Source: Ga0074130 sp964499485 (GTDB lineage: Bacteria > Pseudomonadota > Gammaproteobacteria > Burkholderiales > Rhodocyclaceae). From it: a stretch of DNA of 64,000 nucleotides. This document shows, piece after piece, positions 53,374-62,017 of the stretch (positions are counted from its first letter, which is position 1; each line of letters starts with the position of its first letter). Location: assembly GCA_964499485.1 (NCBI GenBank), contig CAZCLF010000001.1:226337-290336 (forward strand). Direction: 5' to 3'. The position numbers and the translations under genes are program-made. The notes beneath the pieces are model-generated. The model ran no database searches, was not told the origin of the DNA, and saw nothing but the letters and a program-made list of their open reading frames with translations.

Positions 53374-53892
53374 ATGGCGCTTGCGAAAAAGGCGATAGCC
53401 AAGAGGCCGGCACTTAAAGCACCGGTAGTAAAAGCGCCCGCCCCGACACTCAGCCTCAGCGTGCAATATGCTTGTAAAGATGCAGCGCTACCCTCGCGTC
53501 CGCAAGTCAGGCGCTGGGTCAAGAAGGCGCTTGAAGCCACGCATGCAGAAGTGACAGTTCGCTTTGTCGATGCCGAAGAAGGGCAGATGCTCAATCACGA
53601 TTATCGCCAACGTGACTACGCGACCAATGTGCTGTCCTTCCCGTATGTGCCACTGCCAGAAATGGCCGGTGATTTGGTAGTTTGCCTGCCAGTTGTGTTG
53701 CGTGAGGCGGCTGAGCAACACAAGACCGCCGAGGCGCATTTCGCCCACTTGATCGTGCATGGTATGCTGCATTTACAAGGTTATGATCATGAAACCAGTG
53801 AGTCTGATGCTGAAGTCATGGAAGCACGCGAGCGTGAAATTCTGGCTGCGTTAGGTTATGCCGATCCCTATCTTGATCACTCATCCAAGTAA
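53374..53892 (+). CDS. ybeY: Endoribonuclease YbeY
   Basis: A 172-residue zinc endoribonuclease in 16S rRNA maturation and ribosome quality control. Metal site HGMLHLQGYDH at the C-terminus; RQRDYATNVLSFPY is the other signature. A basic, Lys/Ala/Pro-rich N-terminal extension of about 25 residues precedes the core. It starts 2 bp after ybeZ. Confidence 0.96.
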   Translation: MALAKKAIAKRPALKAPVVKAPAPTLSLSVQYACKDAALPSRPQVRRWVKKALEATHAEVTVRFVDAEEGQMLNHDYRQRDYATNVLSFPYVPLPEMAGDLVVCLPVVLREAAEQHKTAEAHFAHLIVHGMLHLQGYDHETSESDAEVMEAREREILAALGYADPYLDHSSK

Positions 53893-53957
53893 CAACCCAA
53901 GCGAGCGTTAGGCGCAGCGTCTGAAAAGTACGTATCAAGCCAATAGCCTCAAACCAA

Positions 53958-54815
53958 ATGGACCCTTCCCCTAGTAAACCGAATCTCCTCGAACGTCTTT
54001 CCTCGCTGCTCATGCGCGAGCCAGAAGACCGCGAACAATTGCTCAACCTGTTGCATGGCGCCTACGAGAGAAATCTACTCGATGCTGATGCACTCTCCAT
54101 TATCGAAGGCGCACTGGCTGTATCGGATATTCAAGTCCGCGACATCATGGTGCCGCGTGCGCAGATGGATGTAGTCGATATCAACGACGACCCCGAGAAA
54201 ATTGCTGCCTTCGTGATCGCCGCGACGCACTCACGCTTCCCTGCGATTGACGAGCACAAGGACGATGTCATCGGCATCCTCCTTGCAAAAGACCTCCTCA
54301 ACTGTTTCGCCGGTCGTGACTTCGATCTGCGTGGCACATTGCGCCCGGCTGTGTTCATCCCTGAATCGAAGCGCCTCAACGTATTGCTGCGCGAATTTCG
54401 CGCCAGCCACAACCACATGGCGCTGGTGGTTGATGAGTACGGCGGCGTAGCTGGGCTGGTAACGATTGAAGATGTGCTGGAACAGATCGTTGGCGATATC
54501 GAAGACGAATATGACTTCGACGAGACGGCTGACAATATCGTACTCGACAATACTGGCCGTTATCGCGTTAAGGCGACGACAGAGATCGAAGACTTCAACA
54601 CGGCTTTTGGCACGTCCTTGAAGGATGATGACTTCGACACCGTCGGTGGTTTTGTGATCCATGAGCTGGGCCGTTTGCCAAAGCGGGGCGAAATCCTTTT
54701 CCACCAGGATCTGCGAATCGCTGTGCTGCGCGCCGATAGCCGTCGCGTGCATACGCTGCTAATCGACCGTCAGCGCGCGCTGCCCCTGAACGACGCCGAC
54801 ACTGCCGACGCATGA
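53958..54815 (+). CDS. corC: CBS/CorC_HlyC domain protein (CorC, YbeX)
   Basis: A 285-residue cytosolic protein: IEGALAVSDIQVRDIMVPRAQM starts the CBS pair (about residues 50-185), MALVVDEYGGVAGLVTIEDVLEQIVGDIEDEYD ends it, and a C-terminal transporter-associated domain follows. It is linked to magnesium/cobalt resistance and ribosome maturation. It lies between ybeY and lnt. Confidence 0.94.
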   Translation: MDPSPSKPNLLERLSSLLMREPEDREQLLNLLHGAYERNLLDADALSIIEGALAVSDIQVRDIMVPRAQMDVVDINDDPEKIAAFVIAATHSRFPAIDEHKDDVIGILLAKDLLNCFAGRDFDLRGTLRPAVFIPESKRLNVLLREFRASHNHMALVVDEYGGVAGLVTIEDVLEQIVGDIEDEYDFDETADNIVLDNTGRYRVKATTEIEDFNTAFGTSLKDDDFDTVGGFVIHELGRLPKRGEILFHQDLRIAVLRADSRRVHTLLIDRQRALPLNDADTADA

Positions 54816-54837
54816 TGCACACTGGGGTGCACCTCGC

Positions 54838-56319
54838 ATGACGCGATGGGTACAGCTCCTGCTCCAGTTCTGTGCCGGCGCCGTGAGCGTTGCTGCATTC
54901 GCACCGCTCGGCTGGTTCCCGCTCGGCATACTCAATCTGGCCTGTCTATTCCATGGCTGGTTGCGGACTGACTCGGCTCGGCAAGCTGCACTGCTCGGGT
55001 TCGCTTGGGGCTTGGGCTGCTTTATCGCTGGCATCTCTTGGGTCTATGTGAGCATGCATGTGGTCGGCGGTATGCCCGCACCTGTAGCCGCGCTGATGAC
55101 CTTGCTGTTCTGCGGTTACCTCGCAGTATTCCCCGCCTTTGCTGGCTGGTTTGCCATGCGCTTGCGCACGGGGCCGATGCTAAGCGTCCTCAGTTTTGCC
55201 GCGGCGTGGGTGCTGGGTGAATGGCTGCGCGGCATGATCGCGACAGGTTTTCCGTGGTTGGCTATTGGCTATGCACATTCACCGCCCAGCCCGCTTGCCG
55301 GATATGCGCCACTGTTGGGTATCTATGGTGTGAGCCTTGCTGCTGCAGTGTTAGCTGCAGCCCTCGCACAATTGCTACACACACGCCGGCCGATGCTTGG
55401 CCTACTGATTCTTTGCATTGGCTTGCCGCTCGGCGGGGCTGCACTGCGCACTGTGCAATGGACACACACACAGGGCGAGCCCTTTAGTGTCAGTCTGCTG
55501 CAGGGCAATGTTGCGCAGAGCCTCAAGTGGGATCCAGAGCGTCTGGGGCTGTCGATGGAAACCTATGCCACCCTGGCCAAGGCGCATCCGGCACAGCTGA
55601 TCGTATTGCCGGAAACTGCGATCCCGCTGCTATTCAGTGAAGTGCCGAATGACTACCTACAACTCCTCACAGGCAAAAGCAGTCATGTCTTGATCGGTGC
55701 AGCCGTCACCGTGCGTGATGAGAAGCGTCCGGATGGCTATGCAAATGGTGCGGTACTGTTGTCGCCTGAGCTTACCGCCAGCGCCTACTTCAAGCGTCAC
55801 CTCGTGCCCTTCGGCGAGTTTGTGCCGCCGGCGTTCCGTTGGTTCCTGGACTTGATGCACATCCCCATGTCCAACTTTACCGCAGGGCCAGAGACACAAG
55901 TGCCGTTGCAATTTGGCGGGCAGAAAATCATGCCCAACATCTGCTACGAAGATTTGTTCGGCGAGGAGTTGATTCGCGACGTACCGCAGTCAAGCCTGTT
56001 GATTAATCTATCGAACACTGCGTGGTTTGGTGACTCCTTGGCACAGCCCCAGCATCTGCAAATTGCGCAAATGCGAGCACTGGAAACGGGGCGCATGATG
56101 TTGCGGTCGACCAATACCGGGATGACCGCGGCAATCAATCCTGACGGCACAGTGATGGCCGCATTGCCACCCTTTACGCGCGACGGTCTGACGGTTCAGG
56201 CACAAGGCTATGTTGGTCGTACACCGTACGTGATGATTGGCAATCTTGGGACTGGTCTGCTGCTATTCATGATTATCTGGCTGAGCGCACGTGAAGTGCG
56301 GAGATTGCGCCAGCAGTAA
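54838..56319 (+). CDS. lnt: Apolipoprotein N-acyltransferase
   Basis: A 493-residue inner-membrane enzyme, about six N-terminal and one C-terminal helices around a periplasmic nitrilase domain. Catalytic triad: Glu in LPETAIPLL (about 257), Lys in FKRHLVPFGEF (about 319), Cys in NICYEDLFGEE (about 369). It adds the third acyl chain to lipoproteins. Last of the miaB run. Confidence 0.96.
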   Translation: MTRWVQLLLQFCAGAVSVAAFAPLGWFPLGILNLACLFHGWLRTDSARQAALLGFAWGLGCFIAGISWVYVSMHVVGGMPAPVAALMTLLFCGYLAVFPAFAGWFAMRLRTGPMLSVLSFAAAWVLGEWLRGMIATGFPWLAIGYAHSPPSPLAGYAPLLGIYGVSLAAAVLAAALAQLLHTRRPMLGLLILCIGLPLGGAALRTVQWTHTQGEPFSVSLLQGNVAQSLKWDPERLGLSMETYATLAKAHPAQLIVLPETAIPLLFSEVPNDYLQLLTGKSSHVLIGAAVTVRDEKRPDGYANGAVLLSPELTASAYFKRHLVPFGEFVPPAFRWFLDLMHIPMSNFTAGPETQVPLQFGGQKIMPNICYEDLFGEELIRDVPQSSLLINLSNTAWFGDSLAQPQHLQIAQMRALETGRMMLRSTNTGMTAAINPDGTVMAALPPFTRDGLTVQAQGYVGRTPYVMIGNLGTGLLLFMIIWLSAREVRRLRQQ

Positions 56320-56349
56320 CGTGTTTCGTTTTACTGACTTACGACGATA

Positions 56350-56390
56350 GATGGCTCACCCTTCCCTGAGACGAGAAGAGGCGAGCCATC
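56350..56390. terminator. Hairpin between lnt and the siderophore receptor gene
   Basis: Arms GATGGCTC / GAGCCATC lie between the convergent stops of lnt and the receptor. A stable stem without a clear T run on either side; probable shared terminator. Confidence 0.5.
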
Positions 56391-56398
56391 AACGCTGA

Positions 56399-58519
56399 TC
56401 AGAACTTAAAGTTCGCCGTCAGCAACACGTTACGGCGATTACCGTAGCCACAATCCTGATTTAGACCGCGACACCACGATACATACTCCTTGTCCCCGAG
56501 GTTAGTCATGTTCAGGCGGAAATCCCACTTGCCCACGCTGTAACCGACCATGGCATCCAAGAGTGTGACGGCCGGTACGAGTGGAAGATCATTGGCACCG
56601 ACGACATTCCCGATATAACGGCTACCGATCCCTGCGCGCCACCCATCGGTGAAGCGATATTGTGCCCATGCCGAGGCGGTTCTTTCAGCAATAGAGCTCA
56701 GGCGCTTTTTGGTGGAGTCATTGATGGCGCGCATATCGGTGTAGTTTGCCAGCAGTTCAAGCTTACCGATCCGATGTTTCGCCTCGATTTCCCAACCTTC
56801 CGTGATTGAGCCAACCTGCTCAGAGCCGCCAGGGGTGGCGCCAGCGACAACGCGATTCTTCTGCTTAATATCAAAAACAGCGAACGCAATTGAGGTGTTG
56901 CCTGAGGGGGCCAGATACTTGATACCGGCCTCCTCCTGAGAGCCCGTCGTGGGCTTGAGGTAGCCACCCGCACCATCCGTATTCAAATTGGGGACGAATG
57001 CTTCAGAGGTGCTGATGTAGGGCGAGATGCCGTTATCAAAGCGATACATCAGGCCCACCTGACCTGTGGTTGCTGAGTTTGTAACCTTGTCGGTGCCGAC
57101 AGCTGGCTTGATCGTTAGGTCCTTTGCCTCATCCCGTCGCACGGCGCCAGAGAGTACCCATGGCCCCCATTCCATATGGTCCATGAGGTAAAGACCGGTC
57201 TGGATCAGCTTTCTATCGTTCGCATCCGTTCCGCTAAAGGCCGCAGTATTGGCTGTGCCATAGACTGGGTTATACACATTGAAGGTGCCAGGCAAGGTTA
57301 GGCTATTAATAAGGTTGCCTTCAGTCCATAGCGCATTCTGGTAATCAAGACCGACTGTCACAAGGTGACGTGTGGGCCCAACGCGGAAGTCACCTTCAAG
57401 GCGGAAGTCGCTGGCCCAGACATCGGTTGCTTTGTCAGATGAATAGATGGTGCGTTGAATATTGCCTGCGGCGTCAGGTATTTGACCAACACGCGTCCAT
57501 ATCTCACGGGTTTCACTTGAAGAGCGTGTCTTACGCAGGTTAGCTTTGGCCTTCCAAGCCTCATTCAGGCGATGATCAACCAACAACGAGAGCTCGTCCT
57601 TCTTGGTATCAAAACGATCCCAGCCCGGCTCACCTGCAAAGCGACTGCTGCCGATAAAGCCCTGACTGCCAGACGTTAAAGTACCCTGCATCGGCAGGAA
57701 TTGAGAAGACACCTTGCTGTTGTTTTTTTGGTGGGTATAGAGCACGGTTACGCTAGTGTCTGTGTTCGGCCGCCACGTTAGGGAGGGCATCAGTACCAGC
57801 GCATCATCATTCACATAGTCGACCTGTGTGTCGCTGTTGCGTTTAAGTGCAACAAGACGGTACAGCAAGGTGCCGTCCTCGTTAACGGGGCCGGTCAGAT
57901 CGATAGCGACTTGTTTACGATTGTGTGAGCCAATCTGCACTTCAACTTCCCGAGCCGGTGTGCTCTTGGGTAGCTTGGACACAACATTGATGATGCCGCC
58001 GAGTTCGGCTTGGCCGTACAACACGGAGGATGGTCCTTTCAATACCTCGACACGTTCTAGCGTATAAAACTCAGGGCGCACAGTGGTGTTGTTGCCATAG
58101 AGCCCGCGCAGGCCGTCGATGTAGGCAGATGGGGACAGACCACGAATCGCAGCCAAATCATTGCGGGTATCGAAGCCGTAACGTCCGGCATACACACCAG
58201 CTGTGTAAAGCAGCGCGCTTTCGATGTTGGTGGCACCCATTTCTGCCGCTTGCTTGCGGTCAATCACACTCACGGAGAAAGGTGTGTCTTGAATACTGGC
58301 CCGGTTTTTACCTACCGAGGCTTTTTGCCCTTGGGTGACAAACGAATCTGTATCAACAGGCGACGCAGTAACGGTCACTTCCGGCAGTGTTACGTTGGCA
58401 GTTTGGGCTTGGGCAGCAATACCAAACAGGGCTGATGAAACAGCGATGGCCATTTTCTTGGTCGATACAGTGCGGTGTCCTTGGGGACGCCCTAGACCGG
58501 ATTTTGAAGCGAGAAACAT
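56399..58519 (-). CDS. TonB-dependent siderophore receptor
   Basis: A 706-residue outer-membrane receptor. After a signal peptide (ends AAQAQT), a TonB-box-like TLPEVTVTA leads into the plug (about residues 70-190) with IEGLRG-type ERVEVLKGPSSVLYGQAELGGIINVVSK, then a 22-strand barrel ending LLTANFKF. It imports a ferric siderophore, probably ferrichrome- or hydroxamate-type by family, but the ligand is unknown. No siderophore synthesis genes are nearby, so it may use xenosiderophores. It has a Fur-controlled promoter and a very long leader. The start could be the Met at 58453. Confidence 0.93.
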   Translation of the reverse strand: MFLASKSGLGRPQGHRTVSTKKMAIAVSSALFGIAAQAQTANVTLPEVTVTASPVDTDSFVTQGQKASVGKNRASIQDTPFSVSVIDRKQAAEMGATNIESALLYTAGVYAGRYGFDTRNDLAAIRGLSPSAYIDGLRGLYGNNTTVRPEFYTLERVEVLKGPSSVLYGQAELGGIINVVSKLPKSTPAREVEVQIGSHNRKQVAIDLTGPVNEDGTLLYRLVALKRNSDTQVDYVNDDALVLMPSLTWRPNTDTSVTVLYTHQKNNSKVSSQFLPMQGTLTSGSQGFIGSSRFAGEPGWDRFDTKKDELSLLVDHRLNEAWKAKANLRKTRSSSETREIWTRVGQIPDAAGNIQRTIYSSDKATDVWASDFRLEGDFRVGPTRHLVTVGLDYQNALWTEGNLINSLTLPGTFNVYNPVYGTANTAAFSGTDANDRKLIQTGLYLMDHMEWGPWVLSGAVRRDEAKDLTIKPAVGTDKVTNSATTGQVGLMYRFDNGISPYISTSEAFVPNLNTDGAGGYLKPTTGSQEEAGIKYLAPSGNTSIAFAVFDIKQKNRVVAGATPGGSEQVGSITEGWEIEAKHRIGKLELLANYTDMRAINDSTKKRLSSIAERTASAWAQYRFTDGWRAGIGSRYIGNVVGANDLPLVPAVTLLDAMVGYSVGKWDFRLNMTNLGDKEYVSWCRGLNQDCGYGNRRNVLLTANFKF

Positions 58520-58796
58520 CGAGATAGCCTTTCACGGTGATGCAGCGATGGCTGATGGCCATCGAGGACGAATAAAACCGCGGACAGGCGAGAAGACTTT
58601 GCAGCGTGATTGCTCAAGCGGCGCCGCTGATACGAGGAGCGCTTAAACACTTACCTGCCAGCCGCCTGCTTGCGGTGCATAAGCCCCATCAAATGAGGCA
58701 CGCATGGCTGGCTAGCAATTCGGCTGGCTGGCTCGGACAATCAAAAGCGACGGCCAGCTTTGCTGGAGGCAGCAAAGTGACCGAAGAGGATGTCAT
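58520..58796 (-). other. Long 5' leader of the receptor gene
   Basis: From the predicted RNA start near 58796 to the receptor ATG is about 277 nt. It contains short ORFs, for example one of 35 codons beginning at 58796 (MTSSSVTLLPPAK...) and one of 20 codons starting at ATG near 58705. Several GGCTGG repeats are present. It does not match a B12 riboswitch or other riboswitch I know. No larger gene is seen on either strand between 58520 and 59016. Confidence 0.5.
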
Positions 58797-58801
58797 TACT
58801 T

Positions 58802-58831
58802 GATAATAATTCTCATTGATAGGTAAGTCAA
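58802..58831 (-). promoter_or_regulatory. Fur-regulated promoter of the receptor
   Basis: On the minus strand TTGACT (58831-58826), 17 bp, then TATTAT (58808-58803). The Fur-box-like GATAATAATTCTCATTGAT (58802-58820; 13 of 19 match consensus) covers the -10 and spacer, so iron-loaded Fur would block it. Confidence 0.75.
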
Positions 58832-58912
58832 ACCCCAGGTATTTTCGGTCAGCTCAATTTGCTTAACTCATGAAATACAGACCAGGTCTCGTTGTCTTAG
58901 GGGAGTCAACTA

Positions 58913-58931
58913 AATGAGAATGATTCTCTGC
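58913..58931 (+). promoter_or_regulatory. Fur box of the DUF3649-PepSY operon
   Basis: TGAGAAT-G-ATTCTCT (58915-58929) is a 7-1-7 inverted repeat, one base off perfect and typical of Fur. TAGAAT (58932-58937) directly after it is a likely -10 element; no good -35 is seen. It lies 86 bp upstream of the first plus-strand gene. Confidence 0.78.
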
Positions 58932-59016
58932 TAGAATGGTGCCGATTATTTTTGTGAACATCTTCAGCCCGAGCATGAGCAGAAATGTTCGCCAAGCAAA
59001 CTAAAGGAGCCCCTTC

Positions 59017-59328
59017 ATGAGCGCCTATACGCTATCGCCTGGCAGTACTTGGGCGCGCTGGCTGCTCGCCATTCTCGGCGGTTATCTACTCGCGCTGGGT
59101 TTTAGTATCGTCGGCGCTATTGCGCTGACGCGCCTGTTCGATATGCCGCGTGCAGAGGCCTTCATCACGACCTCAATGCTGGCCTATCTAATCTGGATGC
59201 TTGCGATCTTGGTGGCGTTTGCTGCTCGCACAACGTGGCGCGCATGCGCATGGATTCTCGGACCAAGCCTAGTGTTTGGCTTGATGGCTTGGGCTTTGAC
59301 GCCACTGCCGGCACCGGTAGGAGGCTGA
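59017..59328 (+). CDS. DUF3649 family iron-uptake membrane protein
   Basis: A 103-residue protein with three membrane helices (about residues 14-36, 48-66 and 74-92). Size, helices and place directly before a PepSY protein fit DUF3649, regularly found in siderophore loci. Molecular role unknown; perhaps a partner of the PepSY reductase. Ribosome site AAAGGAG. Confidence 0.82.
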   Translation: MSAYTLSPGSTWARWLLAILGGYLLALGFSIVGAIALTRLFDMPRAEAFITTSMLAYLIWMLAILVAFAARTTWRACAWILGPSLVFGLMAWALTPLPAPVGG

Positions 59329-59329
59329 C

Positions 59330-60901
59330 ATGAGCAAAGAGCCTCACACCTTGCGGCAGTCAATGGACTACCTGCACACCTGGGCCGGATTGGTTTTTTC
59401 CGGTGTGCTGTTTCTCGTCTTCTTCATGGGTACCCTGTCAGTATTCGATCAGGAAATTGATCGCTGGATGCTGCCAGAAACCCGTGTGGCCGCAGCGCCA
59501 ACCTTTTCTTTCGATCAGCAGGTCAAGCCGCATCTTGAAACGCTGGCACCAAAATCACGCCAATGGTTTATAGGTTATCCAAGCGAGCGGACACCGCTGG
59601 TGCGCATTGGCTGGCGCGAAGGCGACAAGTTTGTCTCACGCTATATCAATCCACACAATGGCGAGTTGTTACCAGAAGCCGGAAGCTGGGGCGGTACAGG
59701 TTTCTTCTTTCCGCTGCACTACAGCTTCCTCATCAAATGGATGGACGTAGGACGCTGGCTACTGGCGCTCGTGAGTATGGCCATGCTTGCCCTCATCGTG
59801 TCCGGGGTGATTGTTCACAAGAAGATATTCGCCGACTTCTTCTCGTTCCGTCCGGACAAGAGCCGCCAACGCATGACCTTGGATCTGCATAACATTGCAG
59901 GTGTGGTGATCTTGCCCTTCCATTTCCTCATCACCTTTTCAGGCTTGGTCATTTTTATCCTCACGTATTTCAAGCCTGCCGTCCCTGTACTGTTCGGGCC
60001 AGATACACCGAAAGCAACACAAGAAGCCTTTGGTCAGATCAGTCGCCCAGCGATTAAAGTCCCCGCCGCATTGGCGCCAGTTGATCCGATGGTTGAAGCT
60101 GCAGTGGAACGCTGGGGGGGCGGCAACATCCGCAACTTGAGTATCGCCAATCCGGGCGATCGCAATGCCGTGGTGCAAGTCCTGCGACGCCCCGATGATC
60201 GCGTCGGCTACGAAACCATGACCGTCGCCTTTGATGGTGCGACTGGCGAATTACTCGGTGAGCAACGTTACTCAGCCGCAGTCGCAACGCAGCGCTTCTT
60301 CACGGGCTTGCACATGATTCCCTTATCGCAATGGGGCATACGCTGGCTGTACTTTGTCATGGGCTTAGGCGCATGCATACTCATCGCCACAGGCCAGTTG
60401 CTATGGGTGCAGAAGCGACAAGCTCGCCACATTAAAGAGGGGCGCAAAGGCTATCGCATCGTCAATGCATTCACCTGTTCAACAACATTGGGACTGTTTG
60501 CGGCAACGGTAGCAATGCTGGTTATCAATCGAGTATTGCCCACCCTCGACCAACGCGCCTTGATTGAAGGTCAGGTCTTCTTTGCCGTGTGGATTGCGAC
60601 ACTGCTGCACGCCTTGTGGCGGAGTCGCGATGAGCGCGCATCCCGCGTCTGGGTTGAGCAGGCATGGTTGGTTGCAGGCTTATCAGTTGCTGCTGTGATC
60701 TTGAACTGGGCCAGCACTGGGGATCATTTGCTGACTACAGTTGCCAACGGGAATTGGGCCGTAGCTGGCATGGATCTAGTGCTGCTAGTGGCTGCCTTTC
60801 TGGCAGGCTGGTCAGCACGCCGTATTGGTCAGCGTCTCAGCAACCAAAATGTAAGCGAAGAAACGCTTTCAACAGCAAACATGACGAAACAAACCACATG
60901 A
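59330..60901 (+). CDS. PepSY-associated membrane protein (putative ferric-siderophore reductase)
   Basis: A 523-residue inner-membrane protein with about six to seven helices and two periplasmic PepSY-type regions. It starts LRQSMDYLHTWAGLVFSGVLFLVFFMGTLSVFDQEI, the PepSY-TM signature. HNIAGVVILPFHFLITFSGL has His residues that could bind haem. Relatives (FpvG, PiuB) reduce or help release iron from siderophores in the periplasm. It starts 1 bp after DUF3649 and its stop overlaps the next ATG. Confidence 0.88.
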   Translation: MSKEPHTLRQSMDYLHTWAGLVFSGVLFLVFFMGTLSVFDQEIDRWMLPETRVAAAPTFSFDQQVKPHLETLAPKSRQWFIGYPSERTPLVRIGWREGDKFVSRYINPHNGELLPEAGSWGGTGFFFPLHYSFLIKWMDVGRWLLALVSMAMLALIVSGVIVHKKIFADFFSFRPDKSRQRMTLDLHNIAGVVILPFHFLITFSGLVIFILTYFKPAVPVLFGPDTPKATQEAFGQISRPAIKVPAALAPVDPMVEAAVERWGGGNIRNLSIANPGDRNAVVQVLRRPDDRVGYETMTVAFDGATGELLGEQRYSAAVATQRFFTGLHMIPLSQWGIRWLYFVMGLGACILIATGQLLWVQKRQARHIKEGRKGYRIVNAFTCSTTLGLFAATVAMLVINRVLPTLDQRALIEGQVFFAVWIATLLHALWRSRDERASRVWVEQAWLVAGLSVAAVILNWASTGDHLLTTVANGNWAVAGMDLVLLVAAFLAGWSARRIGQRLSNQNVSEETLSTANMTKQTT

Positions 60902-61254
60902 GTGCTGTTATCTCCTATCTGGGCATCTGTTGTGCGAGCTGGACCGCCATGGGCCTATTTTGTCTGCGTAGCGATGCCATCCGCAGCCGGTATCGCTGGC
61001 CCAAGTCTGCAGCGCATAAACGCAACAACGCGGTCATCGGCACGCTTGCTGTATTACTCGCTCTTGCCATGCTCTGGCAAATAGAGCCACCTGGCTTTGC
61101 ATTGATTCTGTGGGTGTTGTTGCATGGGCTGAGTGGTGTCGCGATTGCGCTCTGTCTTCCTTATGCAAAACACCACTTGCCACGCACGGTTGTCGCGAGT
61201 GCTGCTATCACCGTGATCAGCCTGCCTTTTGTTTTCTTCACGTCCGGAGTTTGA
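60898..61254 (+). CDS. DUF3325 family membrane protein
   Basis: A 118-residue protein with three to four membrane helices. It overlaps the PepSY gene by 4 bp (ATGA), so is translated with it. The start MSAVISYLGICCASWTAMGLFCLRSDAI fits DUF3325, a small family seen in siderophore-uptake operons. Function unknown. A longer in-frame ORF starts inside PepSY and is rejected. Confidence 0.83.
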   Translation: MSAVISYLGICCASWTAMGLFCLRSDAIRSRYRWPKSAAHKRNNAVIGTLAVLLALAMLWQIEPPGFALILWVLLHGLSGVAIALCLPYAKHHLPRTVVASAAITVISLPFVFFTSGV

Positions 61255-61256
61255 AA

Positions 61257-61970
61257 ATGTTCAAAAAACCGATGACCCTGCTGATGGGCGCATTTCTCTT
61301 TTCTCAGGCATATGCCCATCAGATTTGGATCGAGCCCGCTGGGAAGGCATACAGCCTGCACTTTGGTGAGTATGACGAGAACCTCAAAGAAGTCAGTCCG
61401 GGCCTGCTCGACAAGGTGCCACTGCCTGTGGTCAATAGCACCAACGCGGGCAAGGCACAGCCAGTGACACCGACTAAGCAGAAAGATGGCTTTGCGCTCA
61501 ACGCAACACGTGCGGAAAGCCTGACTGCTGAAGTGCGTAACTACCCGGCCTTCGAACGTAAAAATGGTGAACAACTTGTGCGCACCAAGTGGATTCCGGC
61601 GGCGCGTTACGTCAGCGGCACGGGCGCACAGGCCCCGGTGAACATGCTGGATATTGTGCCGACCGCGAAAGACGGGCGTTTCGCGGTGTACTTCCGCGGC
61701 AAACCGCTGGCCAAGGTGAAGGTGACATTAGCTGCACCGAATGGCTGGCAAAAGGCCTTGCAGTCGGATGCGAATGGTGAGATCGAAGTGGCCACGCTCT
61801 GGCGCGGTGTCTACCTACTCGAAGTGGCTCACAAGGACACCGTGGCAGGCGACATTGATGGTGATACTTATGACGTCGCTAGCTTTACCTCGACGCTGAC
61901 CTTCACGGCCGAGAAGGGGCCGGTAACGCCGCGTCCTGAACCAGCCAAGCCGAACGCGATGACTCACTAA
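61257..61970 (+). CDS. DUF4198 family periplasmic protein
   Basis: A 237-residue secreted protein, signal peptide ending AYA, then HQIWIEPAGKAYSLHFGEYDENLKE with an N-terminal His exposed after cleavage. Two Ig-like beta domains are likely (second about 140-225, DGRFAVYFRGKPLAKVKVTLAAPNGW). DUF4198 proteins are linked with metal uptake (e.g. NikK). Last gene of the Fur-linked operon, 2 bp after DUF3325; ribosome site CCGGAG. Confidence 0.85.
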   Translation: MFKKPMTLLMGAFLFSQAYAHQIWIEPAGKAYSLHFGEYDENLKEVSPGLLDKVPLPVVNSTNAGKAQPVTPTKQKDGFALNATRAESLTAEVRNYPAFERKNGEQLVRTKWIPAARYVSGTGAQAPVNMLDIVPTAKDGRFAVYFRGKPLAKVKVTLAAPNGWQKALQSDANGEIEVATLWRGVYLLEVAHKDTVAGDIDGDTYDVASFTSTLTFTAEKGPVTPRPEPAKPNAMTH

Positions 61971-62017
61971 GATGCGGAAAGCTCACCGCGCCAATCAGGG
62001 CGGTGGGCCTTCACACA

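Noticed and set aside
58520..58796. Cobalamin riboswitch upstream of the TonB receptor
   Set aside because: Considered because of the long leader, but the conserved B12-box and core sequences are not found.
58606..58803. 65-codon plus-strand ORF in the receptor leader
   Set aside because: No ribosome site, ends inside the Fur-regulated promoter, no homology recognised.
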